DNA from: JBDHZU01 sp039812085
GTDB lineage: Bacteria; Actinomycetota; Actinomycetes; S36-B12; UBA10799
NCBI GenBank assembly: GCA_039812085.1
Contig: JBDHZU010000049.1
Coordinates: 1 to 13,024, forward strand
Reading direction: 5' to 3'
DNA length: 13,024 nucleotides
The notes under the pieces were generated by a model. That model made no database searches and was not told the DNA's origin. It worked only from the letters and a program-made list of their open reading frames with translations. The stretch's first letter is position 1. Each line of letters starts with the position of its first letter. The position numbers and the translations under genes are program-made. This document shows, one piece after another, positions 5,904-13,024 of this stretch.

Positions 5904-6514
5904 CCACGCCCGCGCTCGGAGAAGATCCGCCGTGGACGCTTGATGACCCTGATACCCCTGAACTCCCACAAGGTCCCGCTCCACTGAGTCGGACCTTTAT
6001 CTGGACGGGATCAGCAATTGCCGCAGTGGTTGCCCTCATCTTCAGTCTGGGTTTGCCGCTGTTGGCGAACAGTGCGACCCGAACAGTCGTCCCACCGGAT
6101 GCCATCACGGCGGGTGCTGCCAGCTTGGAACCACAACCCGGATGGACGATCGAATCCTCTGGTGACGAAGGCAGCGTTGCCACCTTGCAGAAAGACGGTG
6201 CGGTCCTTTCGCTTCGAACCGTCAGTGTGCAGCGCGGTCAAACACCTAACGCCTTACTGGATCAAGTCGTAGCAGAGACCGGAATGCGGGCCGCCAGCCC
6301 GCTCACTACGTTTACTTCGCCTGGTGGCGATCCTGGTGTATTTGTGACGGCAAGTGATGGCAACGAGACCGGAGTCATCGGTGTTGTCGTTTCTCCCCGC
6401 CTGCAGACAGCCGCCCAAGTTGTCGGAGTTGCTCCCGCGACCGCACCCAAGCAACTGCTGGATGAGATGGCTCGGATGATCGGATCGGTTCGTGTGATGG
6501 CGGAAGCACCATGA
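5900..6514 (+). CDS. Single-pass membrane protein with exported C-terminal domain, unknown function
   Basis: I do not recognise the family. The 204 residues comprise an acidic, Pro-rich N-terminal tail (1-30), one hydrophobic helix (about 33-56) and a 148-residue domain that should lie outside the membrane. That domain alternates short strands (GWTIESSG, VATLQKDGAVLSLRTVSV, GVFVTASDG, TGVIGVVVS) and ends with a helix, QLLDEMARMIGSVRV (185-199). It resembles small exported actinobacterial domains that sense or bind ligands, but no catalytic motif is visible. The TGA stop overlaps the PrsW start as ATGA at 6511-6514, so the two are translationally coupled. Position, topology and coupling make it a plausible PrsW partner or substrate, which is inference. 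There is no lipobox and no cleavable signal peptide. Confidence 0.8.
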   Translation: MTTPALGEDPPWTLDDPDTPELPQGPAPLSRTFIWTGSAIAAVVALIFSLGLPLLANSATRTVVPPDAITAGAASLEPQPGWTIESSGDEGSVATLQKDGAVLSLRTVSVQRGQTPNALLDQVVAETGMRAASPLTTFTSPGGDPGVFVTASDGNETGVIGVVVSPRLQTAAQVVGVAPATAPKQLLDEMARMIGSVRVMAEAP

Positions 6515-7725
6515 CCACCGTCCTACCTCCAGCACCGAGTCAACCCGAGCTCGCGCAGCGAGCAAGTCGGTGGCCGGCTGTCGTCGTGTTTGTCCTCGCC
6601 TCGATCTATCCCACGACAGTGATGATCAATGTCTTTATCGACTGCTTCTCGAACTTTCCATTGCTTGCTGCGATCTCAGCCGTGTGCTGGATCCTCTATG
6701 CGATCCCATTCATCATCTTGTTGCGAATGATCGACTTCTTTGAACGAGAACCCTGGTCGGCTATCGCCTTGGCCATTTTCTGGGGTGCGATTGTCGCGTG
6801 CGGGATGTCCATTGTGGGCAACCAACACATCACCGAACTCGTCGTGGTCAACAACGGCACAGCCTTCAGCAACGAGTGGTCATCAGCTATTGGCGGGCCC
6901 ACCGAAGAGTTGACCAAGGGCGCCGGAATCTTGCTCGTCTTGATGTTGAGCCCACGTCGGCCGAGAACTGCTCTCGACGGGTTCATCATCGGTGCCATCG
7001 TTGGCTTGTCATTCCAAATCGTGGAGAACTTCATCTACACGGTGAACAACGCCCAGAACTACGACAGCTCGTCGCTCTACCCGTTGCTGTTGACGTTCTT
7101 CTCTCGTGGAGTCATTGGGGGACTGTTCTCGCACGCCGTGTATTCCGGCATTGTCGGATTGGGTTTGGGCTACCTCGTCAGTGCCACTCATCGAACCTGG
7201 CCCCGACGAATCGGCGCTGCAGTGTTGGGCCTGGTCGTAGCGTGGGGAATGCATCTGCTGTGGAATACGCCTGATTTCTTCGGTGGACAGTGGGGGCAAC
7301 TGTTGTCAATGGCGGTCAAAGGGCTGCCGATCTTGGTGCTGTTGTTCTTCCCGCTCCGAGCTGCGCGACGGCGTGACTCTGCCTTCTTCATCCCCTACCT
7401 GTTACACGTGGACGATTCGCTCGTGACCAACGGTGAAGCACTCGCGCTCACCAGCCTGCGAGCTCGACGGCGAGCAGTTGAGCTCTACACCGACTCCCGT
7501 GGTCGACACCATCGACGCCAGATCCGTCGAATCCAACGTGCACAAGCTGACCTTGCTGTCGCCTTGTCCGCCCGCAACTGGGAGAAAGCCGACGATGCCG
7601 TCGGGCGAATCCGCTCGCTGCGCCCGATTCAGGGAATCCCGGTCAGCATCCCGACCGACCTTCCTCGACCTCAGGAACTCATCGACCATCCCGTGGTGCC
7701 CACCGAACCTCCTCGTGAGGTCTAG
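6511..7725 (+). CDS. prsW: PrsW-family intramembrane metalloprotease
   Basis: The 404-residue multi-pass protein carries the PrsW/CPBP-like motifs in order: the Glu pair and Lys in GGPTEELTKG (E132, E133, K136), VENFIY (E172, Y176), the His in GGLFSHAVYSG (H208), and the His in WGMHLLWNT (H248). An FFEREPW segment (76-82) before the core matches the family's RYEPEPW-type loop. About eight hydrophobic helices span residues 22-282. Bacillus PrsW makes the first cut in the anti-sigma factor RsiW; the substrate here is unknown. The C-terminal 120 residues form a basic, partly helical cytoplasmic tail (RRRAVELY, then RRQIRRIQRAQADLAVALSARNWEKADDA) that goes beyond the protease core. The ATG overlaps the preceding stop, with GCGGAAG just upstream. 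No sigma or anti-sigma gene is in the window. Confidence 0.92.
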   Translation: MTTVLPPAPSQPELAQRASRWPAVVVFVLASIYPTTVMINVFIDCFSNFPLLAAISAVCWILYAIPFIILLRMIDFFEREPWSAIALAIFWGAIVACGMSIVGNQHITELVVVNNGTAFSNEWSSAIGGPTEELTKGAGILLVLMLSPRRPRTALDGFIIGAIVGLSFQIVENFIYTVNNAQNYDSSSLYPLLLTFFSRGVIGGLFSHAVYSGIVGLGLGYLVSATHRTWPRRIGAAVLGLVVAWGMHLLWNTPDFFGGQWGQLLSMAVKGLPILVLLFFPLRAARRRDSAFFIPYLLHVDDSLVTNGEALALTSLRARRRAVELYTDSRGRHHRRQIRRIQRAQADLAVALSARNWEKADDAVGRIRSLRPIQGIPVSIPTDLPRPQELIDHPVVPTEPPREV

Positions 7726-7768
7726 AAACGATCTTGGAGTTCTCGATATACCACCACGAACCATCAGT

Positions 7769-7774
7769 TACCGT
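7769..7774 (+). promoter_or_regulatory. Candidate -10 element before dacB
   Basis: TACCGT fits TANNNT and ends six bases before the GTG at 7781, which has no Shine-Dalgarno. The same spacing is seen before the Fpg/Nei gene. It would allow dacB to be transcribed separately from prsW as a leaderless message. Confidence 0.3.
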
Positions 7775-7780
7775 TTTCTG

Positions 7781-9181
7781 GTGTCTTCCCGCTCCCGTAC
7801 GACCGGTGTGTTCACCGCTGTCGCTGTTGGCGTGGGGGTATGCGGCGGAATAGGTGTGGTGTGGCTCGCGCAAGACCTGCACGCCAGCGTTGACGGAGAT
7901 CAGGCACGGCTTGCTGCCGCACAAGTCTCAACGGCGACGCCGGCACCCACTATTGAGCTGAAGTACGCGACTGGGGCGCCCGATGCCGCGCTGCTCACTC
8001 CGCATACAGATATTGCGAATATGACTCCCGCCGAGCAACGCATTGCTGCACTGTCGATGTCGCGTACCACCAACAAGAAGTTGGGGAGCAACGTCGCAGT
8101 CGAGGTCACCGACGTGGACAGTGGGCGGATCGTGTGGTCTCACAACGGCAAGCGTTTGATGATGCCAGCGTCCAACCTCAAACTGCTGACGGCAGCTCAT
8201 GCCCTGGACACCATGGGAGTCAAGAAGCGCTTCACTACCCGCGTCGTTCAGGTTGCTCCGGGACACATTGCAATCGTGGGCGCTGGCGACCCTGCACTTG
8301 ATCAGTTTTCCGTCAAACAGTTGGCGGACCGCGTTGCCAAGCAACTGAAGGCCAAGGGACAGACCGGCAAGACCAAGGTCTCTGTCGATCTCAGTCGCTA
8401 TCCCACGCCGACCAATGGAAACGGCTGGCCAAAAGCAACAATGCCGTGGACGGCTCGACCCGTTGTTCCGCTTGCCATGACCGGCTACATGGGTAAAGAC
8501 CCTGCCAAGGACACTGCCAACGTCTTGGCCAAACAACTCAGTGAAGACGGGATTACCGCGTCCTACGGCGGGCGAGTTCGCACGACGGCCAGCAACGCAA
8601 CTGTCGCCAGCTTCCAAGGTCGGGATCTGCGTTCAGTCGTGAAGTACATGCTGCAGACCAGCGACAACAACACTGCCGAGATGCTCGGACGTGAGTCAGC
8701 CATCGCCACCGGGTTCGCCCCAACCTGGGCGGGTGCACAGAAGGCAATCGTTGCCTACATGGATTCGATCGGTCTGGACCATCGCGGACAAACCATCATG
8801 GATTCCAGTGGATTGAGTCGCAAGAACCGAGTCTCGTCGGTTCTGCTCAACACCATCCTGCTTATGGCTCATAACAAGGCGGCTCACCCAGAGTTGTCCG
8901 TCATCTACACCGATGGACTACCAGTCAGTGGCAAGAGCGGAACTCTGAGTTCAGGGTCGGATCGGTTCGTCACTAAAGACACGAAGTGCGCCGTGGGCAA
9001 GGTCCGGGCCAAGACTGGATCGCTGGAAGACGTGATCGGTCTGAGCGGCTACGCACAGGGTGCCGACGGCAAACAGAAGGCGTTCTCCATCTTGGTTAAC
9101 CAACGACCCAAGAAGTATTGGATCGTGGATGCCCGCCAGCAACTGGATCGGATTGCCGCCACCATCGTCGGCTGCTTCTAG
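7781..9181 (+). CDS. dacB: D-alanyl-D-alanine carboxypeptidase, S13 family (DacB/PBP4-like)
   Basis: The product acts on the stem peptides of peptidoglycan outside the membrane. Starting at GTG 7781 it has 466 residues: a membrane anchor or signal segment (about 9-30, VFTAVAVGVGVCGGIGVVWLA), a linker, then the catalytic domain. The three penicillin-binding motifs are SxxK at Ser131-Lys134 (PASNLK), SxN at Ser294-Asn296 (TSDNN) and KTG at 411-413 (RAKTGSLEDVIG). MDSSGLSRKN (340-349) is another S13 hallmark. The distance from SxxK to SxN is 163 residues, about 80 fewer than in E. coli PBP4, so the inserted domains are reduced. The open frame extends back into prsW; a GTG at 7715 that overlaps prsW by 11 bases is the other plausible start, but 7781 fits the TM position and the TACCGT hexamer. 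It is the last gene of the same-strand run. Confidence 0.93.
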   Translation: MSSRSRTTGVFTAVAVGVGVCGGIGVVWLAQDLHASVDGDQARLAAAQVSTATPAPTIELKYATGAPDAALLTPHTDIANMTPAEQRIAALSMSRTTNKKLGSNVAVEVTDVDSGRIVWSHNGKRLMMPASNLKLLTAAHALDTMGVKKRFTTRVVQVAPGHIAIVGAGDPALDQFSVKQLADRVAKQLKAKGQTGKTKVSVDLSRYPTPTNGNGWPKATMPWTARPVVPLAMTGYMGKDPAKDTANVLAKQLSEDGITASYGGRVRTTASNATVASFQGRDLRSVVKYMLQTSDNNTAEMLGRESAIATGFAPTWAGAQKAIVAYMDSIGLDHRGQTIMDSSGLSRKNRVSSVLLNTILLMAHNKAAHPELSVIYTDGLPVSGKSGTLSSGSDRFVTKDTKCAVGKVRAKTGSLEDVIGLSGYAQGADGKQKAFSILVNQRPKKYWIVDARQQLDRIAATIVGCF

Positions 9182-9197
9182 CCATCGAGTTCTCGTC

Positions 9198-9221
9198 TCG
9201 AGTGTCGTTGTGATCACTCGA
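9198..9221 (+). terminator. Small hairpin after dacB
   Basis: TCGAGTG (9198-9204) and CACTCGA (9215-9221) pair perfectly around a ten-base loop, 17 bases after the dacB stop. No T run follows, so it may be an mRNA 3' end structure rather than a classic terminator. Confidence 0.4.
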
Positions 9222-9251
9222 CTGATCCTCAGTTGGGTCCAATGACAACAA

Positions 9252-9288
9252 TCCACCGGTAGGCCACCTTTTCGGACCTACCGATGGA
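9252..9288. terminator. Bidirectional hairpin terminator between dacB and the GT39 gene
   Basis: TCCACCGGTAGG (9252-9263) faces CCTACCGATGGA (9277-9288) across a 13-base loop, eleven of twelve pairs matching. On the minus-strand transcript the odd pair becomes G-U, and TTGTTGTCATT follows, so it serves best as the terminator of the GT39 gene. It can also stop dacB transcripts. Confidence 0.65.
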
Positions 9289-9304
9289 TCATCATCTGCT
9301 CGGC

Positions 9305-11704
9305 TCAGATGTTTGTTGCCCCCGTGTCCGTGCTACTCGACAGTGGCTTAGTGAGGTCGTACAGGGTGGTGCCGTCAACCGTCACTTTGGTGAAGTTGGC
9401 TTCCACCCACTCGGAGATCTCTGAACTGACTTGGCTTCCGCTGCCCATTGCGCCAAAGCCGTTTGAGTTACCGCCTTGGGCTCCATTGCCGAACGGGTTG
9501 GTCCCACCGTTCTGACCGAAACCACCAGGCCCACCCATACCACCGGCGACGAAGTAGTGGATCTTCCCTTCGGACACGTATTGCTTGAACTGTTCCAACG
9601 AAGGTGCTGGGTCTGATCCGTTGAATCCACCAATGGACATGACCGGGTGGCCGGAACCCAACTGGTAACCGGAGGCGTTCTGCGATCCCACCGTGGCCAA
9701 CACCCAGGTGTAGTTACTGGCGTTCTCGCTGATCGTCGCAAGCACCTGGTCACTGGGCGTACTTCCGTTCAACAAACCACCAGCACCGCCGCCCATTCCA
9801 CCAAAGCTGTTGGAGCTACCTCCTTGACTGCTGCTGCCTTGGCTGCCCATACCGGGTGGAGTGAAACCTTGTCCACCTTGTGAGCCAGTACCGCCTTGGG
9901 TTCCATTGCTGAACGGGTTAGTCCCGTTAGTCCCGCCGTTCTGACCGAAACCACCACGCATACCACCAGGCCCACCCATGCCACCGGCAACTTGTGGTCC
10001 GGCGGTCACGATCGATCCTTGGTGAGCAGTTGCGGCCGTGTCCACGGCGTAAGCCGTTGCTCCTGCCAATCCGGCAAACAACATTCCGCCGATTGCGGTC
10101 ATTCCCGCGATTCGCGTATAGCGCGCGCGATCCGCTGCGGAAAGGGACGCGAAAGAAGAGTTCGCCTGCGCAGTCGGGACTGGGTTCGCTGGCAACGGTT
10201 GACCGTAAGCATCAAGTACCGGCGGGGGATACATCGCTGCATAGTCGATAGTGGGATCGGCAACTGACTGTTCGCCTGAAGCTCGCAACTTGGCATGTGC
10301 AACAACTGCAGCAGCAGCAATCAGTGCCACCATCGCAACCAGTGGCCGTAACCACGGCAGGAAGCTGCCACTGCGACTCAACAGAACAACCGACCACATA
10401 CCCGTCACAAATACTGTTCCGGCGAGTACTGCATGCGCCCACATCTCTCGGCGCTGCCATAACCAGGTCGTTCCAATACCAACCAACGCACCGATCGCTG
10501 GTGCGAGGGCCACGGTGTAGTACTGGTGGAAGATTCCCGACATGAAGCTGAAGATCAGCATCGTGACCAGCAGCCATCCCCCCCAGATGATCATGGCGGC
10601 CCGAGTCTTATCCGTGCGCTTGGCGCGGAAGGTCGCAGCAGTCAGCGCAGCCAACAGAATGAGTGCCGCGGGCAACAGCCAAGAGATTTGTCCGCCGATG
10701 TCAGTCCCAAACATGCGACCAAGTCCGGTCTGCCCCCACATGGAACCACCACCGGGACCGCCCATGCCCCCGCCGCCCACACTGCCGACTTCGTTTCCGG
10801 TAATCCGACCCAGGCCGTTGTAACCGAGGATCAATTCAACGATGGAGTTGTTCTGCGATCCACCGATGTAGGGCCGGGATGAAGCGGGCCATAGTTCCAC
10901 GACCGCTACCCACCAGAAACTGGAAACAAACACCGCTACTCCAGCCAACACCAGATGAATCAGTCGCCTGCGAAGGGCCGTATCGGCAGCAACCAGATAC
11001 GCCAACGCAAAGCCAGGCAAGACTAAATACGCCTGCAGCATCTTGGTGAGAAAAGCGAATCCGATAAGCACGCCGGCGAACATCAACCAACGAACTGACA
11101 CAGCTTCGATTGCCCGCGTGACGGCGTAAGCCGCCGCCACCATCAGCAGCACGAGCAAGGCATCCGGGTTGTTGAATCGGAACATCAACACTGCGACCGG
11201 CGTCAATGCCAACACCAGTCCAGCGACGAGACCAGCAACAGCACCGAACCAACGCCGGACTGCAAGGTAGAGCACCCCAACGCTGGCTACTCCGGCCAGT
11301 GCTTGTGGCACCAAAATGGACCACGAGTGCACTCCGAACATTCGGGTCGATAACTCCATCAACCACAACGAAGCCGGTGGTTTGTCCACGGTAATGAAGT
11401 TGGCGGCATCGGAAGATCCGAAGAACATTGCCTTCCAACTCATGGTTCCTGCTTGCACCGCAGCCGAGTAGAACGAGTTGGCCCAGCCAGATGCACCAAG
11501 TCCCCAGATGTACAGCACAGCGGTACCCAGCAATAGCGCTAACAGTGCTGGGCGTACCCAGCGCTGATCCTCGGTGTTGCCACGGAGGAACCGCTGCCAG
11601 GCTGAATCCGATGGAATATCGGCCTGTGGTTCAGCCGACGACGCGGTGATCTGCTCAGTAGTGATGGGTACGGTGATCGTGCGTTCAACGAGTGGGACAG
11701 TCAT
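9305..11704 (-). CDS. GT39 family membrane mannosyltransferase (YkcB-like)
   Basis: This 799-residue protein is a GT-C fold glycosyltransferase of the PMT_2/GT39 type, which moves a sugar from a polyprenyl phosphate to an acceptor outside the membrane. The first external loop holds GWANSFYSAAVQAG (73-86) and ITVDKPPASLW (104-114), both typical of the YkcB-like branch; MFRFNNPDALLVLL (174-187) follows. Eleven or more hydrophobic helices lie between 52 and 470, and one more at about 533-552. A Gly-rich insert (305-321) sits in a loop. The C-terminal ~240 residues hold a conserved domain (about 646-720, containing YTWVLATVGSQNASGYQLGSG) framed by two Gly/Asn-rich segments that are copies of each other. 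A short end domain (SSEISEWVEANF to the C-terminus) closes it. The start is fixed by the ATGA overlap with the GT2 gene and by AAGGGGG upstream. The acceptor is unknown. Confidence 0.93.
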   Translation of the reverse strand: MTVPLVERTITVPITTEQITASSAEPQADIPSDSAWQRFLRGNTEDQRWVRPALLALLLGTAVLYIWGLGASGWANSFYSAAVQAGTMSWKAMFFGSSDAANFITVDKPPASLWLMELSTRMFGVHSWSILVPQALAGVASVGVLYLAVRRWFGAVAGLVAGLVLALTPVAVLMFRFNNPDALLVLLMVAAAYAVTRAIEAVSVRWLMFAGVLIGFAFLTKMLQAYLVLPGFALAYLVAADTALRRRLIHLVLAGVAVFVSSFWWVAVVELWPASSRPYIGGSQNNSIVELILGYNGLGRITGNEVGSVGGGGMGGPGGGSMWGQTGLGRMFGTDIGGQISWLLPAALILLAALTAATFRAKRTDKTRAAMIIWGGWLLVTMLIFSFMSGIFHQYYTVALAPAIGALVGIGTTWLWQRREMWAHAVLAGTVFVTGMWSVVLLSRSGSFLPWLRPLVAMVALIAAAAVVAHAKLRASGEQSVADPTIDYAAMYPPPVLDAYGQPLPANPVPTAQANSSFASLSAADRARYTRIAGMTAIGGMLFAGLAGATAYAVDTAATAHQGSIVTAGPQVAGGMGGPGGMRGGFGQNGGTNGTNPFSNGTQGGTGSQGGQGFTPPGMGSQGSSSQGGSSNSFGGMGGGAGGLLNGSTPSDQVLATISENASNYTWVLATVGSQNASGYQLGSGHPVMSIGGFNGSDPAPSLEQFKQYVSEGKIHYFVAGGMGGPGGFGQNGGTNPFGNGAQGGNSNGFGAMGSGSQVSSEISEWVEANFTKVTVDGTTLYDLTKPLSSSTDTGATNI
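9471..9548 (-). repeat. Gly/Asn-rich coding repeat, copy 1
   Basis: This stretch encodes VAGGMGGPGG, FGQNGGTN and NPFGNGAQGG (residues 719-745 of the GT39 protein). It is a near-identical direct repeat of 9891-9989, offset by 420 bp (140 codons) at its left end. The longest exact match seen is the 21-base block at 9507-9527. Confidence 0.8.
9891..9989 (-). repeat. Gly/Asn-rich coding repeat, copy 2 with two in-frame insertions
   Basis: This stretch encodes VAGGMGGPGG, GMRG, FGQNGGTN, GTN and NPFSNGTQGG (residues 572-605). Relative to copy 1 it has a 12-base and a 9-base insertion; the latter is a tandem doubling (GTTAGTCCC on the plus strand). Both keep the frame. Confidence 0.8.
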
Positions 11705-13023
11705 GACTGTGATCCCCCTTCAACAGGCTCGGCTGGTGTGAATGGTTGGTAGTGAGTGGGATCGGACGCGACCGTCATGGACTCATGAGAACGTCGCCAC
11801 GGGAATACCCATGACCGCATTCCAAGGAAGCGAATAACCGTTGCCGCCAGGTTTGCAACGACTAAGACGGTCAACTGAACAGCCGTAGATGCAGTCGGTG
11901 CCACGGTGTGAAGAATCGCGAGTGACGCACTGGTGATGGCGACGCCGATTCCAAAGATGATCAAGCCTTTGACGTAGTGGCGACCTCGATCGTGCGGGCC
12001 ACTGATACCAAAAGTAAAACGGCGGTTCGCGGCCGTATTTGCCACAGCAGTCAGTACCAGTGCAAACAAGTTGGCCGCCTGCGCTCCCATGGCAGTTCGA
12101 GCCGCAAGGAACAGCAGCGAGTATGCGACGGTGCTGAAGATTCCCACCACGACGAAGCGGCCGAGTTGATTCGGCAACTGTTCCGGCAGCGTGGCCGCTA
12201 GTTCAGGATTAGCGCTGGGGGTGATCGGTTTACCGGACCATCCAGCCACCATCATCCGTCGTATCCCCCGCAGATCCGCCAGTGCAGTCGCCATGATGTC
12301 TACGCGCGAGACAGGATCATCGACCCAATCGACTGATACTGCCTGAATCCGCAAACCCATCCGTTGGGCAAGGATGAGCAGTTCAGTATCGAAGAACCAC
12401 TCCCCGTCAGTCGTCATCGGAAGTAGTTGTTGCGCCCGATCAGCCCGCATCGCCTTGAAGCCACATTGCGCGTCGGAGAACTTGGCTCCCAACGTCGTAC
12501 GTAACAACAGGTTGTAGCTACGCGAAATGAACTCGCGTTTAGACCCGCGCGTCACTCGAGAACCACGAGTCAGTCGCGAGCCAATTGCAATATCGCTGTG
12601 ACCGCTCACCAGTGGCGCGACGAGTGGAAGCAGCGCAGCAAGGTCAGTCGATAAATCAACGTCCATGTAGGCCACAACGGATGCAGTCGACGTGAGCCAG
12701 GCTTGTCGTAGTGCCCGCCCTCGGCCCTTCTCATCAAGGTGATGTACGACGATGCCGTCATAACAGGCAGCCAGATCACGTGCGACCTTCAGAGTGTCGT
12801 CAGTACTGGCGTTATCGACAATCGTGATTCGAGCTATGAAAGGGAAATCGTCTCGATTGACATGGGCATGCAGCTTGGCAATGCAGGCCGGCAGGCTGAC
12901 TTGTTCGTTATAAACCGGGACCACAATGTCGACATCAAGCTGAGACGTCAGTGCAGTAACTGCGGGCGAGCCCACTTCGAGAAGCGGTGGCGGCTGAAGA
13001 ATCTGCCGCTGCTTTGTGTCCAT
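11701..13023 (-). CDS. GT2 polyprenyl-phosphate glycosyltransferase fused to a GtrA domain (YkcC-like)
   Basis: The 440-residue protein joins two modules. Residues ~30-260 form a DPM1-like GT2 domain: IVVPVYNE (33-40), IVDNASTDDT (68-77), the metal-binding DVD in MDVDLSTD (120-127), GSR (148-150), DAQCGFKAM (184-192) and DGEWFFDTELL (206-216). This module would charge a polyprenyl phosphate with a sugar on the cytoplasmic side. Residues ~286-406 are a GtrA domain with four helices and its ANRRFTF motif (332-338), often taken as a flippase. The gene overlaps the GT39 start by ATGA at 11701-11704, so both are made together: one supplies and perhaps flips the lipid-linked sugar, the other transfers it. 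The ATG at 13023 lies at the window edge, so a more upstream start cannot be excluded. Confidence 0.93.
   Translation of the reverse strand: MDTKQRQILQPPPLLEVGSPAVTALTSQLDVDIVVPVYNEQVSLPACIAKLHAHVNRDDFPFIARITIVDNASTDDTLKVARDLAACYDGIVVHHLDEKGRGRALRQAWLTSTASVVAYMDVDLSTDLAALLPLVAPLVSGHSDIAIGSRLTRGSRVTRGSKREFISRSYNLLLRTTLGAKFSDAQCGFKAMRADRAQQLLPMTTDGEWFFDTELLILAQRMGLRIQAVSVDWVDDPVSRVDIMATALADLRGIRRMMVAGWSGKPITPSANPELAATLPEQLPNQLGRFVVVGIFSTVAYSLLFLAARTAMGAQAANLFALVLTAVANTAANRRFTFGISGPHDRGRHYVKGLIIFGIGVAITSASLAILHTVAPTASTAVQLTVLVVANLAATVIRFLGMRSWVFPWRRSHESMTVASDPTHYQPFTPAEPVEGGSQS
11714..11720 (-). promoter_or_regulatory. Ribosome binding site of the GT39 gene
   Basis: AAGGGGG on the minus strand lies nine bases before the GT39 ATG at 11704, inside the end of the GT2-GtrA gene. 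It is the best Shine-Dalgarno sequence in the window and supports re-initiation at the ATGA overlap. Confidence 0.6.
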
Positions 13024-13024
13024 G

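Noticed and set aside
7433..7780. Extension of the dacB frame back to the ATG at 7433
   Set aside because: It would overlap prsW by almost 300 bases and put a long polar region before the membrane anchor; GTG 7781 fits better.
7928..8617. 229-codon minus-strand frame opposite dacB
   Set aside because: Antisense shadow; dacB carries all three penicillin-binding motifs and this frame shows none.
9470..9990. CRISPR array or PE_PGRS-like gene suggested by the Gly-rich repeats
   Set aside because: Only two unequal copies, 420 bp apart, inside a membrane transferase reading frame; there are no spacers and no PE domain.
10836..11438. 200-codon minus-strand frame inside the GT39 gene
   Set aside because: Same-strand shadow frame of the transferase; Cys/Arg/Ser-rich without any recognisable motif.

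Overview
This window looks like a chromosomal segment of an actinobacterium. The base composition is moderately GC-rich (high fifties percent by eye). The proteins carry actinobacterial family signatures: the 'Fpg/Nei' form with an ALKTFDPPL-type block, a PucR regulator of the FasR type, an actinobacterial-type PrsW, and a paired GT2-GtrA / GT39 mannosyltransferase with Gly-rich segments. The tRNA gene does not encode its CCA end, and several genes lack a Shine-Dalgarno sequence but have a -10-like hexamer six or seven bases before the start codon, as expected for leaderless transcripts. I cannot name a genus from sequence alone.

Layout, left to right. (1) The 5' part of an Fpg/Nei DNA glycosylase on the minus strand, cut by the left edge, is divergent from a small antibiotic-biosynthesis-monooxygenase (ABM) fold gene. 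(2) A UDP-N-acetylhexosamine dehydrogenase gene on the minus strand converges on the ABM gene. (3) A tRNA-Leu(CAG) gene is followed by a strong hairpin and then by a second partial copy of the tRNA 3' end, a possible attachment-site scar. (4) An unrecognised eight-helix membrane protein gene shares a TTAA stop palindrome with a convergent alpha/beta-hydrolase gene. (5) A PucR-type regulator gene is divergent from the hydrolase, with an inverted repeat between them. (6) Downstream of the regulator, on the same strand, come a single-pass exported-domain protein, a PrsW-type intramembrane metalloprotease coupled to it by an ATGA overlap, and a DacB-type (S13) D-Ala-D-Ala carboxypeptidase. (7) After two hairpins, the minus strand carries a two-gene unit: a GT2-GtrA polyprenyl-phosphate glycosyltransferase followed, by another ATGA overlap, by a large GT39 membrane mannosyltransferase with duplicated Gly-rich segments.

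How they may work together (inference). The regulator / one-pass protein / PrsW / DacB block looks like a cell-envelope operon in which a signalling protease is encoded beside a plausible single-pass substrate or partner and a cell-wall enzyme. The GT2-GtrA plus GT39 pair fits a polyprenyl-phosphate-sugar synthase, flippase-like module and extracytoplasmic sugar transferase. The UDP-HexNAc dehydrogenase would supply an aminouronic acid for surface glycans, but no other glycan-synthesis gene lies beside it. Every stretch without a gene is shorter than about 300 bases. The longest, between the dehydrogenase and the membrane protein, holds the tRNA, its terminator and the tRNA-end repeat.
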